Made by a program: the position numbers and the translations under genes
Assembly (NCBI GenBank): GCA_035705295.1
Contig: DASSWG010000083.1
Span: forward strand, 1 to 14,439
Length of the DNA: 14,439 bases
DNA from: DASSWG01 sp035705295
Lineage (GTDB): Bacteria; Bacteroidota; Bacteroidia; Flavobacteriales; Flavobacteriaceae
Direction of reading: 5' to 3'
In this document: piece after piece, positions 7,106 to 14,439 of the stretch
Layout: every line of letters begins with the position of its first letter
How positions within the stretch are numbered: the stretch's first letter is position 1
Notes under the pieces: generated by a model
Database searches by the model: none
Told to the model about the DNA's origin: nothing
What the model saw: the letters and a program-made list of their open reading frames with translations, nothing else

Positions 7106-8644
7106 TCAAGAATATGCTTTTGTTGAAACTTCCGCATTTATTTTATCGATCAAATAATCCGCGCCCACAATTTCCCCACAGGTCACAATTGCGCTGATCG
7201 TTACGCCCAAAACACCGTGCATGTTCAAACTTTGTCCGGTGAGCAACAAGTTTTCGATCTTGGTGCGCGGCGACAAAAACGAGCGCATCGGCTGGTCGGC
7301 ATCTTTTACATATCCGTACATCGAACCTTCGTGGCTGCCAATATAATCCCGGTACGACAAAGGCGTGGAAGTATGAATACTTTGAATACAAGCACGAATA
7401 TTCGGGAATTTTTCTTCCAAAACATCCAAATAGGCTTCGGTTTTTCGGTTTTTGAAAGTTTCATAATCTTCTCCGCGATCGCTTTCCTCAGCAACGGTGT
7501 TGAAGGAATTTTCCCAAGCTTTCACCTCTTCGTAGCGCATATAGCAAATTGAAGTAAGATTTTTCGCGAATTTTGGTTTTTTTGGATCGGGGTTCATGGA
7601 AATCATGATCGATTCCGGCCAAGATTTTTCTTCGTATTCCTGACTGCTCCATACCTTTTCCAAATTTTTGCTGTGGTAAATGTTGTAATTTAAATAGTTC
7701 ATGGTTTTCGGTTTGAAAACCAAGTAAATACTGAACGCGGAAATCACGTTTTCTTGCGATTTCACGCGATTGTAGTAGGATTTTCGAATGTTTTCTTTTC
7801 CGATCAAATCCAAGGTCAGCTTGGGTTCAATGTTGGAAATGAACCGATCGGCCACAAAACAATTTCCATTTTTTGTGGCGATCGATTTTAGGGTTTTTCC
7901 TTCGATCTGAAAACTTTCCACTTCCTGATATTTCAAGACCTTCCCTCCTTTTTCTCGAATTTTTTTCACCAATAATTTAGCGATTTGACTTCCGCCGTTC
8001 ACGCATTTCCAGGCGCTTTCCATGTAGGAGTTCACCGATAGCGCATGCACGTAAAAAGGTGTTTTTCTCGGAATTCCGGCATACAATAAATTGGAACCCG
8101 CCAAAACGGCTTGTAATTTTTTGTTCGAGGTAATGGAAGCTATAAAATCTTTTGCTTTTAAAGAAAGTAACTGCGTATTTTCGAAATAGGGAACCCCTTT
8201 TTCCAATCGATAAAACGGAAATTGGTCACAGATCTCCGTGATTTTTTGACAATATTTTTCCAATGCCTGTTTTTCTTGGGGGAAATATTCCAAAAGTTGT
8301 TTGATGAAATTTTCCCTTCCTTGCGCGTGTGGATATTCATTAAGGTCTCCAGAAAAACTAATGGCATCGTAATGATCTTCATCAAGTCGGTGCAATTTCA
8401 ATTCGTCCATAATTTCCAAATACTGGAAATAATTGTGCAGGTTTTGTCCTTTTCCCAATCCACCAATATAATGGATACCCGTGTCGAAAATGTTTTTGTC
8501 GCGCACAAAAGTTTGCAAATTTCCACCAAACTGGTTGTTTTTTTCCAACACGCAAACTTTATAGCCCTCTTTGGCGAGAATATTGGCCGAAACCAACCCG
8601 CCCAAACCGCTGCCGATAATCACGATGTCGAACTTGTTTTCCAT
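7106..8644 (-). CDS. CrtI/RetSat-like FAD-dependent oxidoreductase (phytoene desaturase superfamily)
   Basis: Flavoprotein of 512 residues with the amine-oxidase/phytoene-desaturase architecture. The N-terminal Rossmann dinucleotide-binding motif is FDIVIIGSGLGGLVSANILA (5-24), with the acidic Glu34 in CVLEKNNQFGGN that contacts the FAD ribose. FDTGIHYIGGLG follows as the usual second FAD-contact region. The C-terminal flavin motif is TGQSLNMHGVLGVTISA (469-485). The middle region (about 100-440) is the substrate domain typical of CrtI, CrtO and retinol-saturase relatives. Its start codon directly abuts the stop of the upstream MMPL gene (TAG then ATG, zero spacing), which implies translational coupling. 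There are no carotenoid genes (crtB, crtY, crtZ) in the window, so I read it as part of the pigment/polyene operon rather than a carotenoid desaturase; whether it oxidises or reduces the polyene or aromatic part is not determined. Confidence 0.87.
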   Translation of the reverse strand: MENKFDIVIIGSGLGGLVSANILAKEGYKVCVLEKNNQFGGNLQTFVRDKNIFDTGIHYIGGLGKGQNLHNYFQYLEIMDELKLHRLDEDHYDAISFSGDLNEYPHAQGRENFIKQLLEYFPQEKQALEKYCQKITEICDQFPFYRLEKGVPYFENTQLLSLKAKDFIASITSNKKLQAVLAGSNLLYAGIPRKTPFYVHALSVNSYMESAWKCVNGGSQIAKLLVKKIREKGGKVLKYQEVESFQIEGKTLKSIATKNGNCFVADRFISNIEPKLTLDLIGKENIRKSYYNRVKSQENVISAFSIYLVFKPKTMNYLNYNIYHSKNLEKVWSSQEYEEKSWPESIMISMNPDPKKPKFAKNLTSICYMRYEEVKAWENSFNTVAEESDRGEDYETFKNRKTEAYLDVLEEKFPNIRACIQSIHTSTPLSYRDYIGSHEGSMYGYVKDADQPMRSFLSPRTKIENLLLTGQSLNMHGVLGVTISAIVTCGEIVGADYLIDKINAEVSTKAYS

Positions 8645-11600
8645 CTACTCCATCTTTTTTAACACCAACAAATTGTTTTGCCGATAAAGGATCTCAAAAT
8701 CCAAATCGAGCAGCCATTGATAATCAAAATCCATTTTTGAAACGATTATTCGTTCTACATGCAATTTAATAAAATCGAGTTGGTTTTTTAGTGGAAATTC
8801 CGTTTTTTCCGAAATCAACAACACATTGAATTTTTTGTCGACCAATGAGACTTCATCAATAAACCGAATGTTTTCGCGTTCGGCGGAAAAGCAATTCCGA
8901 GCAATTTGCAAATTTTCCTCGTTTTCTTCAAACCCCGTGATTTTTGCTTGCGGATTTTTATAGCACAAATAAAAACCCAACAAACCGTTTTTGCTTCCAA
9001 ATTGGAGCAGGTTGTCGTTTCTATCCACAAATTCCGAAATTTTGGAATAGTGTTCCTTTTGGGTTTCCCAAGTTTGTTTTATTTCACGCAAACAGGTTTT
9101 GTACCGGTAGTTCGCCAATAATTTTTGTCGGTAATAATCCGTTCCTTCGATTTCGTGCTGCAATTTTTCAAATTCGGCCCTAAAATATTTGCCTATATTT
9201 TTCGCTTTCGCGGAATAGTTTGTTCCGAAATGTTCCGAATTCCACGGAATACGGTTCAAAATTTCGACCGTTATTTCACCATCGTGGATCACAAAATCCC
9301 CTTTCGGCAAAACGTGCGCCATTCCGTGGATCAATACGGGCAAAATATCCAGCTGCAATTCTTTCGACAAATAAAACGCGCCTTTGTGAAAACGTCTGAT
9401 TTTTTGGGTTTTGGAACGCGAACCTTCCGGAAAAGCAATGAGCGAATAGCCTTGGCGCACTTTTTCGCGCAAGTGTTCAACTCCGCCTTCAATGCCGCTG
9501 CTCACCGGATAAAACCCCGCCAATTTCACGGCTTTCCCGAAAACGGGCGAATCGTACACCCAATCGTTTACCAAATAAATCAATTTTGGATGCAACATTC
9601 CCACGGTCAAAATATCCAAAAAAGAAGAATGGTTGGCGATGATGATGCACTGTTTGTTGAAATTTTCACCGTGCAAGTTAAGGATGCGCTTTTTTACAAA
9701 CGGATTGGTGTACAACACCGATTTCATGAATTTGGAAAGCACCTGGTGGAAAAACAGCATCTTCTTTTTCTTTTTCACGGGAACCAACGGAATAAAAATC
9801 GCCGAAAAAGTGGACAATAAAAAAGCGCCCAACCCGAAATAAAGAAAACTTAGGATGGAATGAAGTGTTTGCCGTAAACGCAAGGGTGAAAGCCCTTTTT
9901 TTGCTCGGTCAATGATAAAAATTTGGAACAAAAACGGTTGCAACACAAAAGACACAAAAGCCGCGGAAAAAATTCCGAGGATCGAAACCAAAGCAATCGA
10001 TTTCAACGCAGGGTGTTTTGCAAAAATCAACACGCCGATACCCAGTAAAGTGGTGATCACGGAAAGAATGATCGAGCTGCGGAACGTGGAAAGTTCATCG
10101 GTTCCGAATTCATATTTTTTGCGCAAGGCTTTGGTCATAAAAATACTGTAATCGACCCCCAAACCAAAAATAAAGGTGCAGATCATGATGTTGAAAATAT
10201 TGAACGAAAAGTTGAAAACATCCATCACCGCCAACACGATCGTCCAGGTCACGACAATTGGCAAAAACGTCAAAAGCGACAATTCCAAATTCCGGTAAGC
10301 AAACAGCAAAATCAAAAACACAGCGACCGAAGACCATGCAATCAACGAATTAAAATCGTTTTTCAAGCTTCCCAAAAAACTTTCGTTCATTTTCTTTCGG
10401 TCAATGGCCAAAATGTTTTCCGAATCGTCAAAGTTTTCCATAAAATCGGGCGCTTTTTCGGGCACTATTTTCACCACGGAAACCACCGTAGAGATTTCAT
10501 CGCTTTCCGACACGTACTCATCCATAAAAAAATTGGCGACTTTTTTGTAATCGGAAAATAAGATGGGCTCAAAATTTTTGTCCAACAAATCGAAAAAAGG
10601 TTGAAAAGCATTTTTTTTATATCCCATTTTCAAGCCTTGTGCAGTTAGTTCGGTTTTCAAGCTTTCTTTTCTATCGGCGGTCCAAAACTCGTTCCATTTT
10701 GCGATTTTTTCACGCTGGCTTTCTGTGGAAAGCACAATTCCGCCAATGCTGCTGAATTGTTTTATCGTTCCGTTTTCTTCCGCTTTTTTCAAGCGTTGGA
10801 ACAGGTTGTTGTTAGCTTGTAGGGCTGCGTTCAAATTATTTCCGTGAGAAACCATATAAATCGATTTCGCCCCTTCGTTGGTGATTTCTTCCAATTCTTT
10901 TTCGGCTTGCACCAATTCTTTGGGTTGGAAGTTCAGGTCGGAAATATCGTGGTTGAATTTTACCTCGTTAAAAAAGAAAATCCCGCCAAAAAAAAGCAGG
11001 GACAACATTCCGATCAATCCTTTGTTTTTGTGAAAATCATAGGAAGCAATGGTGTCGATAAATGTTTTTTTGACCCGTTTTTTTACAGGTTTTATTTTGT
11101 ACAACTGCGGAATTACGATCAAGGCAACGATAGCTGCGCCCATCACACTTATCGATGCAAAAATTCCGAGTTCTTTCAAAGCTTCGCTTTTTACGAACAA
11201 CAGGCAAATAAACGCCACTGCGGTCGTCAAACCGCTCATTAAAACCGGTGTGCCAACATCTTTAAAAAGTTGTTTGATGGAAGTCGTGTTCCTGGAATGG
11301 GTCAAAATATGAAGGGAATAATCCAAGGTGATGCCCAACAAAATGGAACCAATCCCCAAGGAAACCGCGGAAACTTGCCCTTCGAAAAAATATAAAAAAG
11401 CCAAGGCCAACAACGCGCCAAAAATGGTCGGCACAAACAAAATAAGCGGCACCAAAACATTCCGGTAAAAGACAATCAAAATCAATAGCAAAACCCCCAT
11501 CGCAATGCTCACGGTAAGTTGAATGTCCTGTTTTATTTGATTGGCGTTAGCTACCGCATAAATCGTTGCCCCAAAGATAGATGCGTCTGAGTACTTATAT

Positions 11601-12325
11601 TTTTTGTTCAATTGGTCAACTGTGTTTTTCAACCCATCGACAAAGACCGTGTTTTGTTCGGTTTCATTTGTCGGCATAGCCGGATCGAGGAACAACAACA
11701 AATGTTTGTGATCTTTGGTAACCAAATAGTTTTCGTACAATTCAAAATTAGAACCGACCTGGAGCCGTTTCAATTTTTCCAGTCCCAAAAGGGAAAGCTG
11801 CAACGGATCTTGGATTATTTGTTTTTTCACGACCCAGCCCGCCGGGGAAAGCAGCGTTTTGTAACCTGCTTCCACCCTGCCCGAAATGCTGTCTTTCTGC
11901 AATCTTTTCGAGATGGTTTCATAATCGTTCGCATCCAAAAACAAAGGAAGGTGTTCGTTGACGAAACCGTACATTCCCAATAATTCTTTCGAACCTACTT
12001 TTCCCTGGATTTTGGAAATATATTTTCCGGCATTATTTTGAACGGAATCCAAAAAATCATCGGCATAAGCAACCAATGAGCTTGTTTCAGTAGATTTTTC
12101 GGTGGAAATATGAACAATTATTTTGTCTGAAAACTCGACCGTTTTCAATATTTTCTGCAAAGTTTCCGACTGTTCGTTGGAAGGAATTAGTTTGGTGATG
12201 TCTTCTTCCAGTTTTATTTTTGAAGAAAAATACCCCAAAACTACCAACCCAAAAATACCCAATATCAAAAAAAGCACTTTGCGATTTTGAATTTTGCAAT
12301 AAAGTTGATGGAAAAATCGATGCAT
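8645..12325 (-). CDS. Trifunctional fusion: MMPL/RND exporter + PlsC-type acyltransferase + SAM-methyltransferase-like domain
   Basis: A 1226-residue inner-membrane protein. Residues 1-~805 form an MMPL/RND-type exporter of two matching halves, each with a first helix, a large periplasmic loop (about 40-265 and 457-655) and a helix bundle. The proton-relay-like segments GITLDYSLHI (331-340) and GLGVDYSIFM (721-730) sit in equivalent places. After two more hydrophobic segments (about 822-850) comes a PlsC/LPLAT acyltransferase domain (about 865-1060) with ANHSSFLD (HX4D: His899, Asp904) and AFPEGSRSKT (964-973). The last ~150 residues resemble a class I SAM-dependent methyltransferase: LLQFGSKNGLLGF (1106-1118) as motif I and an acidic residue ending strand two in ITGFEEN (1129-1135). 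Motif I is weaker than the usual GxGxG. Fusions of this order are known from Bacteroidota pigment-type clusters. Likely role: acylate and export the polyene product or its lipid carrier. It starts 3 bp after the GT2 gene. Confidence 0.9.
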   Translation of the reverse strand: MHRFFHQLYCKIQNRKVLFLILGIFGLVVLGYFSSKIKLEEDITKLIPSNEQSETLQKILKTVEFSDKIIVHISTEKSTETSSLVAYADDFLDSVQNNAGKYISKIQGKVGSKELLGMYGFVNEHLPLFLDANDYETISKRLQKDSISGRVEAGYKTLLSPAGWVVKKQIIQDPLQLSLLGLEKLKRLQVGSNFELYENYLVTKDHKHLLLFLDPAMPTNETEQNTVFVDGLKNTVDQLNKKYKYSDASIFGATIYAVANANQIKQDIQLTVSIAMGVLLLILIVFYRNVLVPLILFVPTIFGALLALAFLYFFEGQVSAVSLGIGSILLGITLDYSLHILTHSRNTTSIKQLFKDVGTPVLMSGLTTAVAFICLLFVKSEALKELGIFASISVMGAAIVALIVIPQLYKIKPVKKRVKKTFIDTIASYDFHKNKGLIGMLSLLFFGGIFFFNEVKFNHDISDLNFQPKELVQAEKELEEITNEGAKSIYMVSHGNNLNAALQANNNLFQRLKKAEENGTIKQFSSIGGIVLSTESQREKIAKWNEFWTADRKESLKTELTAQGLKMGYKKNAFQPFFDLLDKNFEPILFSDYKKVANFFMDEYVSESDEISTVVSVVKIVPEKAPDFMENFDDSENILAIDRKKMNESFLGSLKNDFNSLIAWSSVAVFLILLFAYRNLELSLLTFLPIVVTWTIVLAVMDVFNFSFNIFNIMICTFIFGLGVDYSIFMTKALRKKYEFGTDELSTFRSSIILSVITTLLGIGVLIFAKHPALKSIALVSILGIFSAAFVSFVLQPFLFQIFIIDRAKKGLSPLRLRQTLHSILSFLYFGLGAFLLSTFSAIFIPLVPVKKKKKMLFFHQVLSKFMKSVLYTNPFVKKRILNLHGENFNKQCIIIANHSSFLDILTVGMLHPKLIYLVNDWVYDSPVFGKAVKLAGFYPVSSGIEGGVEHLREKVRQGYSLIAFPEGSRSKTQKIRRFHKGAFYLSKELQLDILPVLIHGMAHVLPKGDFVIHDGEITVEILNRIPWNSEHFGTNYSAKAKNIGKYFRAEFEKLQHEIEGTDYYRQKLLANYRYKTCLREIKQTWETQKEHYSKISEFVDRNDNLLQFGSKNGLLGFYLCYKNPQAKITGFEENEENLQIARNCFSAERENIRFIDEVSLVDKKFNVLLISEKTEFPLKNQLDFIKLHVERIIVSKMDFDYQWLLDLDFEILYRQNNLLVLKKME

Positions 12326-12328
12326 GGT

Positions 12329-13531
12329 TTAAGTGAAACTGCGTTTTCTTATAGACATCGAAAATAAGAAATAAAACAGGATTCCGAACAAAAATGCCAA
12401 CAAACCGGCCAAGATAAAACTGCCCAAAATGTATTGCCCCATACCTTTTAAAATATCCATTCCGCTGTTTATTTTTTCAATATTCAAGGCCCAATCGGGA
12501 GTTTTTCCCAACACCAAAGCGCCAATTTGGTAACTTGCATAGGCAATGAACGGAATAAATGGCGGAAGGCTGATGTTCGAGAACAAAAAAGCAATGAGTT
12601 TGTTCAAGCGAAAAAAACGAGCCGTGAGCAATACCAACACGGTTTGAAAGCCCCAAAAGGGCGAGACCCCAAAAAAAACGCCCAAAGCGACCGCTTTGGA
12701 TTTTTGGAAAGGTGACTCCTTGCTTTTCAAAACGTCTTCGTTCCAAAAGCGTTTCCAGCCTTTTTCCTTGAAATTCTGCAATTTATTTCGCGGGCCAACA
12801 AAAAAGAAAGCCGTGATCACCAAGTAAGTGTTCAAAATACTGATGCGGGCAAAATCGTGGAAAGGTCGGAAATGGCTCACCCGGTTTTCTGCGGCGTAGT
12901 GAACTTTCACCGGAACGTTTTCAACAGCAATTTGTCGCCATGCAGCTTTGACGATCACCTCAATTTCAAACTCGAAGCGTTTTGTGTACAAAGGAATGTT
13001 GTTGACCTTTTTTAACGGGTACAAACGAAATCCACATTGGGTGTCGCTTAATTTGATGCCGGTTTCCACCCAAAACCAAAAATTGGAAAATTTGTTGCCG
13101 AAACTACTCTTTTTCGGAACGGACGCATCGTCCATTTTGCGCGAACCAATCAACAACAAATCAGGGTCTTTCGGTTTTTTTTGTTCCAAACGCTTCAGAA
13201 AAACCGGAAGGTCGTCCGCAAAGTGTTGTCCATCGGAATCGAAGCTTATGGCGTATTCGAACCCCAATTCGCCTGCTCTTTTGAAACCTTGCTTCAAAGC
13301 TGCTCCTTTTCCTCGATTTTTAACAAAGGAAATCACTTCAATTTCGGAAAAATTGGAAAGAATATTTTCGGTATCGTCCGTGGAACCGTCGTTCACCACG
13401 ATAATATTTTGGGTGTATTTCAACAGTTCCGAAAGCACAAAAGCAAGACTGCCCGCATTGTTGTAGGTCGGCACCAACACACAACATTTCAGTTTGGAAA
13501 ATTTTTGCCGATAAAAGTCGAAGTTCTCCAC
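12329..13531 (-). CDS. Family 2 glycosyltransferase fused to DUF2062 membrane domain
   Basis: Residues about 15-245 are a GT2 (dolichol-phosphate-mannose-synthase-like) domain: CVLVPTYNNAGSL (17-29), IIVVNDGSTDDT (43-54), NRGKGAALKQGF (72-83) and the metal-binding DSD in SFDSDGQH (96-103). DTQCGFRLYP (163-172) is the usual acceptor-side motif of this subgroup. Residues about 250-390 match DUF2062: a WNEDVLKSKESP-like entry, the signature ALGVFFGVSPFWGFQ (282-296), FSNISLPPF (317-325) and two or three membrane segments, the last at about 366-392. The fusion would tether a cytosolic sugar- or glycan-type transferase to the inner membrane. It precedes the MMPL fusion gene by 3 bp and follows the small exported-protein gene by 9 bp. 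GT2 enzymes are recurrent partners in aryl-polyene clusters; donor and acceptor here are unknown. Confidence 0.88.
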   Translation of the reverse strand: MENFDFYRQKFSKLKCCVLVPTYNNAGSLAFVLSELLKYTQNIIVVNDGSTDDTENILSNFSEIEVISFVKNRGKGAALKQGFKRAGELGFEYAISFDSDGQHFADDLPVFLKRLEQKKPKDPDLLLIGSRKMDDASVPKKSSFGNKFSNFWFWVETGIKLSDTQCGFRLYPLKKVNNIPLYTKRFEFEIEVIVKAAWRQIAVENVPVKVHYAAENRVSHFRPFHDFARISILNTYLVITAFFFVGPRNKLQNFKEKGWKRFWNEDVLKSKESPFQKSKAVALGVFFGVSPFWGFQTVLVLLTARFFRLNKLIAFLFSNISLPPFIPFIAYASYQIGALVLGKTPDWALNIEKINSGMDILKGMGQYILGSFILAGLLAFLFGILFYFLFSMSIRKRSFT

Positions 13532-13540
13532 AAGCCGTTG

Positions 13541-14020
13541 TCAAAGCTGCAAAAGTAGGGATTTTTCTTCAGAGGAAAAGGATTTCGAATTGGCGATAAA
13601 CCCTTGCAAATATTTTTTTAAACCTTCGTTTTCCACCTTGCTCAAATTCGCTGCAATAAAAACCCTGTCCTGTTTTATGGCTTTTCCATAACCGGCAATC
13701 GCCGGAAGGCTTTCTTGGACGGAAAGGCGGATCATCCGTATTTCAATGTTTTGCGGTTTTCTCTCAACTGCTTTCTCGATCTGCGTTTTTGCTTCGCGCA
13801 AATTTTGGATTTTGTTTTTGCCAAATTTGGCTTTTAGGGCAAATGCCGCCCCGAGGTAGGCTTGATGAACTGCCGATGAATCGATGTGTTGCGTCAATTC
13901 CATAAAACCCAAAGCTTCTTTTTCCGAAGTGGAAGCGGTTTTGTAGGCATCGCGCAATTGCTGGGTTTGCACAGTTTGTAAAACGCAAAAAAACAAAAAA
14001 ACAAAACTAAGAATTTTCAT
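13541..14020 (-). CDS. Small exported helical protein of unknown function
   Basis: A 159-residue protein I do not recognise as a named family. It begins with Met-Lys and a hydrophobic stretch (residues 3-16, ILSFVFLFFCVLQT), a good Sec signal peptide, with cleavage likely near residues 19-20. The Cys at 12 lies inside the hydrophobic core and is not in a convincing lipobox, so a soluble periplasmic protein is favoured. The mature part is predicted helical and TPR-like: HQAYLGAAFALKAKF (52-66), LREAKTQIEKAVERKPQNIEIR (74-95, whose pattern of EKAVERKPQN is typical of a TPR B-helix and turn). Its start overlaps the end of the dehydratase gene by 14 bp, and its stop is 9 bp before the GT2 gene, so it is firmly inside the operon. 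It may be an envelope accessory factor for the pathway; that is inference from position and signal only. Confidence 0.75.
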   Translation of the reverse strand: MKILSFVFLFFCVLQTVQTQQLRDAYKTASTSEKEALGFMELTQHIDSSAVHQAYLGAAFALKAKFGKNKIQNLREAKTQIEKAVERKPQNIEIRMIRLSVQESLPAIAGYGKAIKQDRVFIAANLSKVENEGLKKYLQGFIANSKSFSSEEKSLLLQL

Positions 14021-14387
14021 CAGTAAGCATTTTAAAAGTCAATTTCAGTTTAATGGAAACCGATTGTTCATAAATTGCTTTTCCGCTCAATTCCAACTGC
14101 TCTCCGTTGATTTCGATTTCTGATTCCAAACGAACTTTCGCTTCCGTTTCCGGTTCGATCACGGTCAGGAATTTTATGTTGGAAGCCCGGGCCAGCTGCA
14201 AATTTTTCCCGGAAAAACGTTCGGCCTGCTCCTTGAAAATTTGGATCATCAACACGCCTGGTGTAACAGGATTTCCAGGAAAATGCCCCGCAAAAAGCGG
14301 ATGCTCGGAATTGATTTTTATCAAGGTAAAAACCTGATTATTTTCAATTTTTTCCTCCAGTATTTTTGAAAAATTATCAATCAACAT
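14007..14387 (-). CDS. FabZ/hotdog-like 3-hydroxyacyl-ACP dehydratase homologue with Glu-to-Gln change
   Basis: Single hotdog-fold protein of about 126 residues. The key stretch HPLFAGHFPGNPVTPGVLMI matches the FabZ active-site region (His of GHFPG, then PVxPGV). In canonical FabZ the catalytic Glu follows as VLxxEAxAQ; here the aligned residue is Gln (VLMIQIFKEQ). The rest (RASNIKFLTVIEPETEAKVRLE) fits the C-terminal hotdog strands. I place the start at the ATG at 14387, giving MLIDNFSKI; an in-frame ATG at 14405 would add six residues (MPSQKP). The 14387 start overlaps the upstream frame by only 11 nt, a usual coupled arrangement. The gene's 3' end overlaps the next gene by 14 nt. In a polyene pathway it would help remove water from 3-hydroxyacyl-ACP intermediates, if it is active. 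Confidence 0.82.
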   Translation of the reverse strand: MLIDNFSKILEEKIENNQVFTLIKINSEHPLFAGHFPGNPVTPGVLMIQIFKEQAERFSGKNLQLARASNIKFLTVIEPETEAKVRLESEIEINGEQLELSGKAIYEQSVSIKLKLTFKMLTDENS

Positions 14388-14439
14388 AGGCTTTTGGCTT
14401 GGCATTCAAAGAAATGGTCAGTTTTAGGCCATGATGTGC
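14377..14439 (-). CDS. C-terminal end of an unidentified upstream operon gene, partial at window edge
   Basis: The minus strand is open from the right edge and ends at TGA 14379-14377, reading AHHGLKLTISLNAKPKAYVD. The stop overlaps the dehydratase start by 11 nt, the same packing as elsewhere in the operon, which is the main reason to trust this frame over the other two (one stops at once, the other gives a low-quality sequence). Twenty residues are too few to assign a family. Confidence 0.5.
   Translation of the reverse strand, partial: AHHGLKLTISLNAKPKAYVD

Noticed and set aside
7106..8644. Carotenoid biosynthesis locus based on the CrtI-like gene
   Set aside because: There is no phytoene synthase, lycopene cyclase or hydroxylase in the window, and the gene is coupled to polyene/export-type genes instead.
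9760..9780. Run of A/T-rich sequence encoding five consecutive lysines in the MMPL fusion, considered as a programmed slippage site
   Set aside because: The frame is continuous through it into an intact PlsC domain, and a lysine-rich linker after a membrane segment is ordinary (positive-inside).
9125..9820. Long plus-strand open frame (231 codons) inside the MMPL fusion gene
   Set aside because: It is antisense to the well-supported PlsC region, with biased Phe/Gln/Ile/Arg content typical of a reverse frame of AT-rich Bacteroidota genes, and has no recognisable domain.
1..14439. Search for CRISPR arrays, tRNA/rRNA genes, transposases, integrases, toxin-antitoxin pairs and phage-defence genes
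   Set aside because: No regularly spaced repeats, cloverleaf-like sequence, terminal inverted repeats or such protein families were seen by eye on either strand.

Overview
The window looks like a chromosomal segment from a member of Bacteroidota, most likely class Flavobacteriia. This is inferred from the gene families (a BT_3928-type DoxX/MauE-like protein, a tandem DUF1599 protein, a CdaA-type diadenylate cyclase), from TAnnTTTG-like promoter elements, from the lack of clear Shine-Dalgarno sequences, and from a flexirubin/aryl-polyene type gene set. I cannot name a genus from sequence alone. Coding density is very high. No stretch over 300 bases lacks a gene; the longest gap is 77 bp. I see no rRNA, tRNA, CRISPR array, insertion sequence or integrase.

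Left part (1-4150) is housekeeping. A minus-strand group runs from 2398 down to the left edge: a DUF1599 tandem-repeat protein, a BT_3928-family membrane protein, and a truncated DppB/OppB-type ABC permease with a TTG start. Diverging from it on the plus strand are folP (dihydropteroate synthase) and cdaA (c-di-AMP synthase). The 67-bp divergent intergenic region carries a -7-like element on each strand and a 6-bp inverted repeat.

Right part (4161-14439) is one tightly packed minus-strand operon that enters from beyond the right edge and ends convergently against cdaA, with a 10-bp gap. In transcription order it encodes: the tail of an unidentified protein; a FabZ/hotdog-like dehydratase; a small exported protein; a GT2 glycosyltransferase fused to DUF2062; a three-domain MMPL exporter/PlsC acyltransferase/SAM-methyltransferase-like protein; a CrtI/RetSat-like FAD oxidoreductase; a lipoprotein of the C45 (acyl-CoA:6-APA acyltransferase-like) Ntn-hydrolase family with a C-terminal TPR; and a PaaK-like AMP-forming acyl ligase. 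Neighbouring genes overlap by 11-14 nt, abut, or lie at most 17 bp apart.

This set fits the accessory/export end of a flexirubin-type (aryl polyene ester) pigment cluster. In such a pathway the ligase would activate an aromatic starter acid, the dehydratase would act in polyene chain building, the PlsC, GT2 and C45 enzymes would attach or decorate the product, and the MMPL protein would move it to the outer membrane. The signature darA, darB, ketosynthase, ketoreductase, acyl-carrier and ammonia-lyase genes are not in the window, so the pathway call is inference. The most interesting points are the export/acyl-transfer/methyltransferase fusion, the predicted self-processing C45 lipoprotein placed outside the cytoplasm, and a dehydratase whose usual catalytic Glu is Gln.
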